Positions 16,889 through 27,800 of a stretch of DNA of 64,000 bases are shown here, one piece after another (position 1 is the stretch's first letter; each line of letters opens with the position of its first letter). The position numbers and the translations under genes were made by a program. The DNA is taken from the NCBI RefSeq assembly GCF_003991905.1, contig NZ_RSCL01000007.1, forward strand, positions 1-64,000, given 5' to 3'. Under the pieces are notes generated by a model. The model made no database searches, was not told where the DNA came from, and was given only the letters and a program-made list of their open reading frames with translations. Source of the stretch: Dulcicalothrix desertica PCC 7102. GTDB lineage: Bacteria > Cyanobacteriota > Cyanobacteriia > Cyanobacteriales > Nostocaceae.

Positions 16889-17258
16889 TGCTATATATCT
16901 CCTTTTAAATGCAAATAATTACAATGCCATACACTCAGATAATCGTGCATTCCGCAAGAAGAATGCAATTTTTTAGATTATCTTTTTTCTAAGTATTGAA
17001 TCAGATGCTTTTACATACATTCCGGAAAAGCAGAGGAAATAACATTTTTAGTCAGCATTCACAACTGTTTTTATAACTTGCTTGAAAGCATCCCATATAA
17101 TTTCCTCCTATAACTAAAAAAACTTGATTTGTCACCCTTGCTTATTTATCTTGTTAACTTTTAGCACTTATGCGGGTTTGCATTTAAATTTACATTTGTT
17201 TACAAATTAGATTATGATAGATAAAAATCTATGGTTCAGAGCTTCTTACTGTTTTTAG
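16889..17258. other. AT-rich intergenic region
   Basis: 370 bases between the DyP operon start and the end of the glycine-zipper gene. I see a ribosome site for the 417-aa gene and AT-rich sequence suited to its promoter. A TTTACATTTGTTTACAAATTA stretch near 17190 resembles one upstream of the 20968-21378 gene near 21472 (TCAAATTTATATTGATTTACAAA). No gene was found. Confidence 0.4.
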
Positions 17259-18455
17259 CTAACGTAAAAGTCCACTCTTGTTCAACTGCTCAGTTAACCC
17301 ATTCCATTTATCAAGTAGATTTGCAAACTCTTGAACCACACCACTCAGCCCTCTCAGAAGGTTTCCAATATTAAACAAAGCTACCTCAGCTTGACTTGCA
17401 CTTTTTTGGTTAACGGCACTGTTTAATTGTCCAACTTCTCTTTTTAAAGTTACTTTATCACTGTTAGAAATTCTTAAATCAGACCGCCTTATAACATTTT
17501 CTACTTCAAGCGTAAAAGGCATGACGTATGCTTTCATTCCAATACTTAACAAGCCGTCAAGTGTCGTATTTTGAAACATTCGTTTACGTCTTTTACATTC
17601 TTCATAAAGCTCAGTATTTATAGCTTGCAATTCTTTGAGCAATTGCTCATACTTTGCTTTATCGCTAGCGCTAATCTCAACTTGCTTTTGTTTTTTGGGA
17701 AACATATTTCCTACAATTCCCGCAGAAAGCACTCCAACACCCAGTATGCCCCACCCAACAGGACCAGCCAATAATAATCCAATACCACCTGCCCCTGCAC
17801 CAATGCCAGATGCGGCTCCCAATCCCATCATAACTCCAACTCCAGTTGCAGTACCAGCTACCGAACCTAAAGTTCCCACTTCTTCCGTAACATTTCCTGA
17901 ACTTACCTGAATCTCAGAAATCTGCTTAACAAGCGTTTCGATGATTTGAGCATAATTTTTACTGAAAAATTTGGGAGAAAACATTTGCAAAGCAAACAGA
18001 GGACTTCCCCACTCTGACCACTTTTCTACACATTCATATACTTGAATTGCAGCGCTTCGCTTGTCACCTTGTAGATTAAAGTAATGAAAACTACCATAAT
18101 AGCCAAAAGCAATCAATATTTTATTGTCAATTTCACCAGAGGTTCCGTGTGTATTCTCATTAGGGTTAAGCTCTATAAGAACACTAAATTTTTGACGTGC
18201 TAGTTGAAATTCGCTATCTCGAATCTTTGTAACACCTGAATTTATACCATCAATCAGATGGCGCATTCCTGCTCTTGCATTCCTCAAAACTTGCTCATCT
18301 ATTTTTTGACCAAGGCTTTGTAAACTATCTTGAACTTCATCAAGTTTCTCTAAAATCTTTTCTTGGTTTTTTAATACTGTTTCATTTTGTGACTTCATAT
18401 TAGTAAAAGTAGAAATCACCAAATTGGCTAACTCCAATTCCATTCCTTGCATCAT
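17259..18455 (-). CDS. coiled-coil/glycine-zipper membrane protein
   Basis: 398 aa, ATG 18455 (second and third Met at 18452 and 18443 also possible). Residues ~15-60 form a coiled coil (NETVLKNQEKILEKLDEVQDSLQSLGQKIDEQV). Residues ~65-180 look alpha-helical, like a TPR-like or STAND-adjacent domain (RQKFSVLIELNPNE, AFGYYGSFHYFNLQGDKRSAAIQVY). Residues ~195-250 form a long glycine-zipper membrane segment (GTATGVGVMMGLGAASGIG, then GGIGLLLAGPVGWGILGVG), followed by basic KKQKQ. The C terminus is coiled again. Such zippers occur in pore-forming and membrane-remodelling proteins. It is the last gene of a four-gene minus-strand set with SLATT-like and protease-like proteins. A role in membrane disruption or sensing is an inference. 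Confidence 0.6.
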   Translation of the reverse strand: MMQGMELELANLVISTFTNMKSQNETVLKNQEKILEKLDEVQDSLQSLGQKIDEQVLRNARAGMRHLIDGINSGVTKIRDSEFQLARQKFSVLIELNPNENTHGTSGEIDNKILIAFGYYGSFHYFNLQGDKRSAAIQVYECVEKWSEWGSPLFALQMFSPKFFSKNYAQIIETLVKQISEIQVSSGNVTEEVGTLGSVAGTATGVGVMMGLGAASGIGAGAGGIGLLLAGPVGWGILGVGVLSAGIVGNMFPKKQKQVEISASDKAKYEQLLKELQAINTELYEECKRRKRMFQNTTLDGLLSIGMKAYVMPFTLEVENVIRRSDLRISNSDKVTLKREVGQLNSAVNQKSASQAEVALFNIGNLLRGLSGVVQEFANLLDKWNGLTEQLNKSGLLR

Positions 18456-18503
18456 ATAATAAAGCTAAAAGTTCTAATAACCTGAGAAAGTATTTTGTTC
18501 AGA

Positions 18504-20303
18504 CTAAGGACTATTTTTAGGTTTTTCTTGCTCTTTGCAAAAGTTATTAACTTTGTTTTCGCCATCATTTATTTTTGCATTTGGACTTTTCTTCATTTCT
18601 ACTCCTTGCAATGTTATTGATTCCAAAGTACTTTCTCTCATTTCCAGTGGGTCGCTATCAGGGTTAATGGGAGCGGGAGTAAGAACAGACTCACTACCTG
18701 CTAATGTTGGAGTTACTAGTTGAAAACCAGGAGGAACCTCATACTTGTAAATACCTTTGGGTATAAATTTGATAATTTTATTATCATTAGCATTTATAGT
18801 TAAAACAGTTTGTTTTTCTTCTGGAACTGGCAATCTTTTGCTATCGCACACTTTTCTTAAGCTAAAACTACGAAATTGACTATTGCTGGAAGTAAATGTC
18901 CATTCTAATAAGGTCAAGTCCTTCAAAAGCTCTCCGCTGGCTTTCCCCCAGTTGCCACCAATTTCTTTATCTCTAAGATTAATTGTGTTAGTAACTTTTT
19001 TACTTCCTGTGAGACGTGATAAATCAACAGAAATTAAGCCTGCAAGGTGGACTTCTGTGTCTTTCTTACCCTGGACAGCAAGACCACCAGCAGATAATGT
19101 AAATATTGATGCTTGTAAGCTAGGTCCAATAAAAAGGCTAGTTTGATCACCTAATCCTGCACCAAATAAAAATCCAGCAGAAGCATCACCAAAATTAGTT
19201 ATTTCGCTGTTCACCCCAACTAAAGGAGAAATTTCACCTCCACCAAAATCTATAACTCCTCCACTGACGATACTGATATTTTTACTACCTCCAAGCAAAC
19301 CTTGACTAACAACTTCTCCTAGCTTTTTAGAGCCACCAGCAAATGTTAAAATTCCTTCTAGTTTATTAGATGCATCTTCTTGATTTAACTTATTTATTAA
19401 GTCTTCTTTTCTTGGCTCAAGTGCTATATTTGTTTCCTCAGAAAAGGAAATATAGCGTACATCATCCAACAAACCAATATTTTTATCGCTCTGTTTAAAA
19501 CTAATTCCAGCTTCTAGATTTACTTTTGTTGCCTCTGAAACTTGAGTTGGAAAGAAAATCTCAAATGGTTCTACTACAGCTTTAACAGCAAAACGATAAA
19601 GTGTAACTTTCGGCTGTTGCTTAACAACAAATTTGTAAACGTTAATCTGCCAATTTATTTTTTTATCCGAGATACGTGGTAATTGTGATGATGTACCTAA
19701 ACTATCTGATTTTACTTCAAGTGAGTAAGATATACCATTGCTTTCAAGTAATGTCGCAAGTATGTTTCTATCTCTTACCACTGCAAGGTAATCTGATGCT
19801 TCGATTGATTTTGCTCTTAATAAATCTTGAATAATCGGATTTTGAAGATTCCAAAGCTGTCTAAAATTACTGTCAGAGTTTCTGATATTCTTTAAGTCTG
19901 CTACTCCCAGAGCTTGTTTTAATATATTTTGTTCTGTTGCAGAAATTTTTGTCAGCCATTTACCATTTGCTAAATCTTCATTACGAATCTTAATTGGAAC
20001 GGGTGAATAACCATATTTTCTTGCAGATTCAATTATACTTTTATCCGTGGGCAACGGTTCCCATTCTAATTGAATCTTGCTACGCGCTCTATCGTTAATA
20101 AAACTAATCATTCCATCAGTAAATCCAATTCTAATAGCGCGCGCAGTCTGTGCTTCAATCGATGGTTTTTCTTCTTGATTTTTTTGCTGTAACGTTCCAG
20201 AAGTTTCTCCTGAACTATCGCTACTTTGAGCTAATGTTATTGAAGATTGTGTAATCAGTAGTGAGGAGCAAATGATTGAGATGATAATTTGACGTAATAG
20301 CAT
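18504..20303 (-). CDS. large exported hypothetical protein
   Basis: 599 aa from ATG 20303. Signal peptide MLLRQIIISIICSSLLITQS ending near LAQSS. Then a charged helical region (SIEAQTARAIRIGFTDGMIS, QNILKQALGVADLKNIR) and a beta-rich middle (INWQINVYKFVVKQQPKVTL, FKQSDKNIGLLDDVRYISF). A glycine-rich hydrophobic stretch follows (GVIDFGGGEISPLVG, GDASAGFLFGAGLGDQ, SLQASIFTLSAGGLAVQ), which may line a membrane or form a barrel-like surface. The end is Pro/Glu/Lys-rich. No family recognised. It lies 26 bp after the protease-like gene and 48 bp before the glycine-zipper gene, so it is in the same operon. No GGCGCC site occurs here, unlike most neighbours. Confidence 0.6.
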   Translation of the reverse strand: MLLRQIIISIICSSLLITQSSITLAQSSDSSGETSGTLQQKNQEEKPSIEAQTARAIRIGFTDGMISFINDRARSKIQLEWEPLPTDKSIIESARKYGYSPVPIKIRNEDLANGKWLTKISATEQNILKQALGVADLKNIRNSDSNFRQLWNLQNPIIQDLLRAKSIEASDYLAVVRDRNILATLLESNGISYSLEVKSDSLGTSSQLPRISDKKINWQINVYKFVVKQQPKVTLYRFAVKAVVEPFEIFFPTQVSEATKVNLEAGISFKQSDKNIGLLDDVRYISFSEETNIALEPRKEDLINKLNQEDASNKLEGILTFAGGSKKLGEVVSQGLLGGSKNISIVSGGVIDFGGGEISPLVGVNSEITNFGDASAGFLFGAGLGDQTSLFIGPSLQASIFTLSAGGLAVQGKKDTEVHLAGLISVDLSRLTGSKKVTNTINLRDKEIGGNWGKASGELLKDLTLLEWTFTSSNSQFRSFSLRKVCDSKRLPVPEEKQTVLTINANDNKIIKFIPKGIYKYEVPPGFQLVTPTLAGSESVLTPAPINPDSDPLEMRESTLESITLQGVEMKKSPNAKINDGENKVNNFCKEQEKPKNSP

Positions 20304-20329
20304 CAATTTACTGATATTTGATTAAATTA

Positions 20330-20929
20330 CTATATTAGGTGTGCTGGAAAGACAAGAGCTTGAGTAGTACCTTCTCTTTTATTATCATCTGTGATAATTA
20401 ACATACCTAATAATTTATCTGAGCTATTTAATACCACTGCTGCTCCATGCGCCCTATCAAGCAACCTCTGCTTAAACTTCACTGTGTAAGCTTGAATTTG
20501 CAAGCCAGGTTTCAAATATGCATAATTTTCTACTGTCTTTTCAACACTTCCTGATATTTTTACTCCATCAATCGTTATACTAACACTATCGCCGATACTC
20601 ACCTCTGAAGGATTAGCAAATTCGCGAGAAGATGGAACAGTTAGTAAACCTTCAGCTAGTTCAATAAATACAACTGGTTTAAAATCTATTGAAGTGAAAG
20701 GCGCCTCAAAACTCTTGATGGTACCAATTTTAGCTCCACTAGTATTTCTAACAGCAGCACCTACTAAGTCACCCAAAGAGTCAACTTGATTAAACTTAAC
20801 TACACTATCGTCACCAAATTCAAAAATACAAATATCTATTGGCGCCACTAAATCACCGTTCTTTTCTCCATAAATTTCACGGCTAGGACTTCTTCCAACA
20901 CCATTAAAGTCTGGACGAAATATTCCCAT
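20330..20929 (-). CDS. trypsin-fold-like protein, nucleophile not evident
   Basis: 199 aa from ATG 20929, with a strong AAAAGGAG ribosome site. Beta-rich throughout. RAHGAAVVLNSSDKLLGMLI near the C terminus resembles the G-D/x-S-G-A/G-P-V...G..iGm region of trypsin-like peptidases, but the position of the nucleophilic Ser seems to be His. GDLVGAAVRNTSGAKIGTI and GDSVSITIDG fit other strands of such folds. So I suggest an inactive or regulatory trypsin-like domain; an unrelated beta-barrel domain is possible. There is no signal peptide, so it should be cytoplasmic. Gene order is SLATT-like, this gene, exported protein, glycine-zipper protein. Confidence 0.4.
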   Translation of the reverse strand: MGIFRPDFNGVGRSPSREIYGEKNGDLVAPIDICIFEFGDDSVVKFNQVDSLGDLVGAAVRNTSGAKIGTIKSFEAPFTSIDFKPVVFIELAEGLLTVPSSREFANPSEVSIGDSVSITIDGVKISGSVEKTVENYAYLKPGLQIQAYTVKFKQRLLDRAHGAAVVLNSSDKLLGMLIITDDNKREGTTQALVFPAHLI

Positions 20930-20967
20930 AAAACTCTCCTTTTAACTATATCAATGACGTAAAAACA

Positions 20968-21378
20968 TTACATTTCAACTTTTGCGGCTTCTGTCTGGAG
21001 TTGGAATAAACAAACTTCAATATTATGTAATTCTTCGAGGCTTTCAACATGCCTGACATCAAGCAGTAAATTACCGGCTTGAGCTTGTAGAAGGCGATAA
21101 CTACCAGCCCTTTGTTTGACAGGGAATGCATTATTCAATGATTGAATTGCAACAATAACTCCTCCAATAATATTTGTGATGATTCTCCTGTCATTCTCCT
21201 TGACTGTATTTACATTACTTAAGATAGTAATAAATAAAGTCAGAATAATTGTTGTAATCGTCAAGCCTGCATCCCAATTTCGATTAACTCGTTTTAGTCG
21301 AGTCATTTCATTGGTTAGTACTTCAATTTGCTTCTCTATATTTTCTCTTTGTTCGTGAATAGGACTTTGAAGTTGCAT
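20968..21378 (-). CDS. SLATT-like two-helix membrane protein
   Basis: 136 aa, ATG 21378. An N-terminal coiled coil (HEQRENIEKQIEVLTNEMTR) leads to two membrane helices, AGLTITTIILTLFITILSNV and IITNIIGGVIVAIQSLNNAF, and then a cytoplasmic helix, AGSYRLLQAQAGNLLLDVR. W/AGL before TM1, a short polar loop and an aromatic-containing amphipathic helix after TM2 match the SLATT (2TM effector) architecture, a family linked by genome context to nucleotide-activated anti-phage and conflict systems. No nucleotidyltransferase or SLOG gene is next to it. It is the first gene of a four-gene operon whose promoter should lie in 21379-21560. Confidence 0.5.
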   Translation of the reverse strand: MQLQSPIHEQRENIEKQIEVLTNEMTRLKRVNRNWDAGLTITTIILTLFITILSNVNTVKENDRRIITNIIGGVIVAIQSLNNAFPVKQRAGSYRLLQAQAGNLLLDVRHVESLEELHNIEVCLFQLQTEAAKVEM

Positions 21379-21557
21379 ATTTTTTTAATTCAATCGTCTA
21401 GATTGTGAGTTTCGTTTACTTTCTTGCATACTTATTCGGACGAAATCAGAAGTTTATGCAGGTTAGCAGTCAAATTTATATTGATTTACAAAAACCACTG
21501 TGATAGATGAAAGCCTGATACAAACCTATACAACAATCTAGAGAATTTGCTCGTTGC

Positions 21558-21622
21558 AAATCACCTAATGTGCATTAGTAACAGCATTAGTATTTAGCGT
21601 TAGTAAGGTTTACAATACAATA
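21558..21622. promoter_or_regulatory. CATTAG direct-repeat site, copy 1
   Basis: CATTAG at 21573 and 21585, then CGTTAG at 21598, spaced 12 and 13 bases, inside a block (CACCTAATGTGCATTAG...) that recurs at 36108-36176 and 36585-36632. It lies 180 bases upstream of the SLATT-like gene and beyond the end of the giant gene. It may be an operator with helical phasing, or the remnant of a direct duplication flanking the giant gene. Confidence 0.45.
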
Positions 21623-21674
21623 TGTTTCAGGTTAATGGAGTACATTTGAACGGACGAGATGCCCATCCCACAAT

Positions 21675-21704
21675 GAAAAAGCTCGCCTTTGACAAGCGCG
21701 AGCT
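21675..21704 (-). terminator. Rho-independent terminator of the giant gene
   Basis: On the minus strand AGCTCGC...GCGAGCT forms a 7-bp GC-rich stem with an 11-nt loop, followed directly by TTTTTC. It is about 100 bases past the stop of the giant gene at 21805. The rest of 21379-21804 holds the CATTAG site and no gene. Confidence 0.7.
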
Positions 21705-21804
21705 AACTTATTGCTATGATGGCAAAGCCATGTTTATTTCATGAGATAAATCACAAGTTTTCCAGAAAACACACAATATACAAAGACGCAACACGCAGGA
21801 GCCT

Positions 21805-24800
21805 CTACACGATACCTCTAGCAAGATTGAAAGGACTACCAGATGTAATTGCCTGTTGCTGGAGGTCAAGGACTGAGGGAACGGTTAGTCCTGTCTCAAC
21901 TCCCGAAGTCATCAGCCCAGCGAGGAGACTACGACTTGCGGCGCCATTGGGTTGTAACATCCCTAAACTTTCTGCATCAACAAATGAGTTGCGGGTGATA
22001 GAACTAACTTCTACCCACTTGAGGCTAGCAAGTAAGTCCCCAGTGGAAGCAATAGCGATATGGGTGGAGAACTCATTGCCCTGTTGGTTTTGGGTGATAG
22101 ATAGCTGGTCGTAGCTTAGACCACCTATGAGACCAAGGCGATCGTGGCTTTGGAATTGATTAATTGTGGTTGACCCAGTACCGCTCGAAAGAACGAATAA
22201 ATCGCGACCGCTGCCACTATAAACCAAGTTATCGTCGGCGCCTGCCGCAATTAAGTTGTTACCTTCTGCGGCGTATATAATATCATCGCCTGCACCTGTA
22301 AATATCCAATCGCTGCCGGAACCTGCGTAAACAATATCATTACCGGAACCTGTGCCAATTAGATTGTTACCTTCTGCAGCGTAGATTAGGTTGCGACCAT
22401 TACCTGCATCAATTAAATCGTTACTGGCGCCAGCATAAATAGTGTCATCTCCAAAGCCTGTAAAGATTTCATTTAGACCTTCGCCTGCGTAAACTTGGTT
22501 GTTGCCATTGCCTGCATTAATGATGTCACGGCTGGCGCCTGTATAGATGATATCGTTACCTTCCCCTGAAGTAATTTGGTTAAATCCTTCCCCAGCAAAA
22601 ATTTTGTTGATACCATCTCCTGCGTTAATAGTGTCAAAACCGGCGCCTGCGTAGATAACATCCGAACCAGAACCTGCGGTAACTAGGTTATTACCTTCGC
22701 CTGCATAGAAAGTGTTGTTTCCTTCCAAATCTTTCAGGGTATCGTCACCAAGACCGGCATCGAGAGAATCATCACCGAAACCGCCTTCGAGGATATCGTT
22801 ACCAAGGTCGCCAACCAAAGTGTCTTTTTCAAAACCACCTCGAAGAATATCGTTACCGTCACCACCCCAAAGTGTATCTTCCCCGGCGCCGCCATCTAAA
22901 GTATCATCCCCTGCCCGACCTTCGAGAGTATCGTTTCCTGCTAAACCTGTGAGGATATTGGCGCCGTTATCACCGATGAGGAAGTCGTTATAGGGTGAGC
23001 CTTCAAGGTTTTCAATCGAAATAAATTTATCACCTGTGGCATCCCCTTGCCAACCCGTGCCTTCAGCCAAACTAGCTGCAACACCAAATGTCGCGGTAAT
23101 GTAAGAGGCGGTATCATTGCCGACGCCACCGTTGAGGATATCAGAAGGCCAGCCTGAGCCGGCGCCACCAACAAGATAATCATCGCCATCGGTTCCAGTC
23201 AGTATATCGTTGCCAGAACTTCCCTGAATTGGGCTGAGATTAATTACCTGTAAGTTGAAGCTATCTTCAGCCGTTGCCCCTTTGGTATCTGTAGCAATGA
23301 CCTTTAACTGGAGAGTCCCTAACTCTTTTTTGGTGGGAGTACCATTAAAGGTACGGCTATTAGGATCGAAGCTTAACCAAGCAGGGAGAGGTGTACCATC
23401 ATCAAGCGTAGCAGTATAGATGAGAGTATCACCTGCATCCGCATCGTTGAAAGTGGTGATAGGAATTTGGAGGGTGAACGAGATGCCTTGAGTAGCAATT
23501 TGGTCAGTGATGGGAGTGACTAAATTGGGAGGGGTATTGGTACTGGCTAGAGCTATTGAGATGGTTGTTTCAGCAGTTTTAACGCTGTCATCAGCAACTA
23601 CGGTAAGGTTAAATTGAGTGCCAGTAGTCGCCATCAGTAGGTCATCTGGATCGTTAACAAAAATTCCGCCGTTTAAGTCAATGCCGAAGGGTTGATCTCC
23701 ATTGCCATTCAAATCATCGTTACCGGAAGCGATAGAGTAGCCGACACTAATATCAGTAATGCCGCCATTACCATCATTAGCATCTAAGTTACCAACTACT
23801 GTACCGCGCTCTGCATTGGGGCTGACGACGAAAGATCCTGTTGATAAAAATATCGGCGCTTTATTAGTCTCAACGGTAATAACGAAGTCCTGATCGATAG
23901 TCTGTCCGTCTCCATCAGTAACAGAGATTACAATGGTAGCATTGCCAGTCAAACCGGTCACTGGAGAAATATTAAGGAGGCGAGTATGTTTATCGATTCC
24001 TGGCGTAAGCACTACATTTCCTGCAGGAAGAAGTTCCTCGTTATCAGAAGTGATATTGATAATTAACTGGTCTTGCGGTGTTTCAAAGTCATAGAGAGTA
24101 ATTGGGAAGTCGGCAAGCTGTTCGCCTTCAGCAAGGAAAAAGTCGCTAAGTCCTCCTAACTGGGGTAAGAGAGTGACGGCACGGATAGCAGCAAGTGCCT
24201 GCTCACTCGTATTGGCAAAAGCTAAAATTTCAGTCTCAGTAAGCTGTCCTTGACCCAAGAGGTTAAGTGCATTGGCTTCTTCTCCGTTAGAAACTCGCTT
24301 CGCTTGGGTTACACGGTGCAGCAGGTCAAAGCCGTCGTCTGCTTCGTCGCTAAGAATCCGTTTCTTGATGGCTCCAGCAGCAAGGACTTGAGCCGCTTCA
24401 TCAGCAACGCGGTCAATAACATTCAAGTCAATATTAAATGACAAGCCCTTTGCTTGCAGGACGGATTGAGCCTCAGTTGCAGTAGTACGTATAATCGTTT
24501 CAACTTGGTTAGCATCTTCCAAGTTAAGTTGGCTACTAACAATTAAATCTACCACTGCTGAATAAGCAGCAGCACTCAGAACGCTGTTAACTGCGGCTTC
24601 TTGTTCAGCAACTGTACTGCCACCTGCACCAGCAAGAAGATTTTGTACGCCTAAAACTGTGCTTTGAACCTTAGCGATCGCGAGAATAACGGCTCTGGCT
24701 TCGGGGTTAGCGTTGAGGGTTTCGTCAAGGTGGTCAAAGCCATATAGGTCAATGTCGGGCGAGATGCCAAATTCAGTTTGAACTATGCCTAAAGCCTCAT

Positions 24801-27800
24801 CAACTGTCGCCCCCTCTGTCACAAGTTGCTGCATCAAAACCGTTAGAGGAGTAATGTTGCTTCCTGGTAAAGCTGCAAGTGTTGTCTGAAATGGTAAACC
24901 TGTTGTCGCATCAATGCCACCTTGAGAGCGAATTAGTCCGGTTGAAAGAACAAATCCCTTTGGAATTTCGAGGATATAAGTACCGTCTGATTGAGTGATT
25001 GTGTTGGGTTCTTTAGGATCGAAAATGCCATTATTATTAGTGTCAAACCAAATTGTCGAGCCTTCAATGGAACCGCCAAATAATCGTCCTACAGACTTAA
25101 CACCTTGTTCAAGAGGCTTAGTAGCTTCTCTTGCAAGCCTTGCCGCTTCTTCCGCAGCTCTCTCTGGTGCTTTAATCGCTTGATTAGCAATACCTTCAGC
25201 AATCCCTTTAGCTCTGCCTTCAACTTCTTTTTTTATTTTTTCGATAATGTCGTCGAAGCTATCAAAACCGCTATTAACACCAAGATTTATATCAAACTCA
25301 GGTAAGCTTTTGCCAAACACTGATAATTTGATATCGTTGAGTCCTCCAGAAATACGACCGCTTTTATCAACGTCCAGGTCAGGTGAAACTCCAAAGCTTA
25401 GAGTATTAGTATTAAATCGCTTACCTAAAACGGTAAAGCCAAGGGCAGGAAGAGAAACATTCAGTTTACCGTTTAAATCAAATCCTTTTGAATTTAATTT
25501 AACAAATAAATCGGATGAAGCAGAACCAAATGGAGTATTAAAGTTATTCTTAGCACCGAAGCCTAGACTATTTTTACTGCCACTAACAGAAACATTTGAT
25601 AAATTTTTACCAAGGAGAGAAATATTACCGTTACCAGAAAGAGCAAAATTATTTATGTTGGAACCAATGGTAACAGTAGAGTTAATGTTTCCCTGTAAAA
25701 CTTTTGGAATACCCAGAGACAAGCTACCCGTTGCAGTCAGTGCATTACGGTTTCCACTAAAGCTAGCGTTAGCGATAGGATAACTGAAAATGGATAAACC
25801 GCCACTTCCTGATAAGCTAAAATCACTATTTCCTATTGCAACATTAGCATTCACTCCTCCTGTTAAGACACCAGGAATACCAGGAAAATCTAATCTGCCA
25901 GTTGCTGAAATGCCATTACGATTTCCGCTAAAGTTGACGTTAGCAAGCGGGTTATTGAAAATAGATAAGTTACCGCTTCCTGTTAACGCAAAATCATTAT
26001 TCCCTATTGCAACATTAGCATTCACTCCTCCTGTTAAGACACCAGGAATACCAGGAAAATCTAATCTGCCAGTTGCTGAAATGCCATTACGATTTCCACT
26101 AAAGTTGACGTTAGCAAGTGATTGATTAAATATAGATAAGCTGCCGCTTCCTGTCAAAGCAAAATCATTGAGATTTGTTCCAAGCGTAATAGTAGCATTA
26201 GCACTGCCTTGAAGAACACCAGGAATTCCGAGCAAGTTGAGATTTCCAGTGGCTGCGAAACGACTGCGATCGCCACTGACAGTTGCACCAATGATAGGAT
26301 TACCAAAAACTGACGCATTAGCAGAACCACTAAACGTAAAATTTGACTTGGTAATGTTTGAGGCAGCAAAGTCAGTGTTTAGTTCTAATCCAGGTAAGGC
26401 AATCTTACCCTCAATATCTACCTTATCTAGTCCCACACTGAATTTTGCACTTGCTAACTCAGCACCGAAGAGCTTAACACGACCATCTCCAGAGATTAAA
26501 GGAGATGTATTTATTCCAACTTGGACATTTAAATTAAGCTCTGAATCATTTACTCCCTCAATAACAACAGCACCTAAACCGCCTAAATCAATTTTAGAAA
26601 TCGCTAAACTGCCAGTAATTTCTGACAGATTTGTCTCTGCATTTAAAGAAAGTCTTCCTTTTACGCCGTAAGCGTCAACTTGTGCATTAATAGCAAAGCC
26701 TTCTTCTAAAGGAATTCCAGCAATGTCAGTCTTAAACGGAACAAACTGAATTGTGGGTTCATTCTTACCGTCCTTATTAAGATCCAAACCAGAAACTGTA
26801 ACGTCTAAAATCGTGTCAAGCAAATCCAGAGTTTTATCAATGACTGGAATCTCATCGCCAACTTGCTTAAGCGCAAACGAGCCTACGGGCCCCACTAGCA
26901 GATCAACCAGGGTTAATGGTTCGTTAACCCTTAGAAACAGTGCAATATTTCTAAAGTTTGATCGATCAATGGAAAACGCAGCTTCAAGATCGTAGTTTCC
27001 GAAACGGGCATCGCCTAAAAAGCCAATATTATTAATGAAAGGAGGCGTATACGTTCCACCTACTTCAAAAGCTAGGTTGCGAATTTCTGAATCAGGAATG
27101 CCGAATGGGTTGACCCACGAACGACTATTAGTTTGTAAAGCGAAACCTGCCGTTAGTGTTGTTACTGGAAGAGGACTTAGCTTTAGGCTACCAGAAAGTA
27201 ATAGAGTTGGCTCATTGTCTTGAAAAGGATCGTATCCTGATAATTCAAGGTTGCTTTCAAAACCGAAGTCTATTTGGGTTTCCGACTTAGCATCTAAAAC
27301 CAGTTTTAAGTTTTTAAGTATAGCCTTCAGGTCACCCACAGAAGGCATACCAGGCAAAGGGAAAAGGGTAGCATTAAGGGGAACAACGGCGGCTAGACTA
27401 GCTCCCTCTGAACCCAAACCAGTTAGTACACCTAAACTTTTAATCCCTAACTGTTTGTTGATGAATTTTGAAATGTCATCCTGAGCAGATTCAAAGTCAA
27501 TAGTGCCAATGAAATTAAATCCTTCAACAAGGGTAATTGTACTTAATCTGGGGTCTTCAATTCGTTTCGCTGCACTAGAAATAATTAGTTCAGGGTCTGA
27601 TACCTTAAATAAATCTAGTATCGGTACCCCTTTTGCAAAGGAGGAAAAGTCAATAATGTCTGGTAATTCGTAGCTTAACTGGAAGTCTCCATCTTTATCG
27701 TAGATAATGTCAAATTCCTTTCCGTTAAGTTCAGCACCAAATCCTAACTCTGGTCCTGTTGCAACACTTAATTCGGGGTTTGCAAGCTTCAGCTTAAGGT

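Noticed and set aside
22140-23235. Regular repeats that might look like a CRISPR array
   Set aside because: The periodicity follows 27-base RTX nonapeptide codons, repeats vary, and the frame is continuous.
25247-27484. Several plus-strand open frames of 60-178 codons opposite the giant gene
   Set aside because: They are antisense to a continuous frame with clear domain repeats; their translations are rich in Pro, Ser and Leu from reversed Gly/Asn codons and match no known family.
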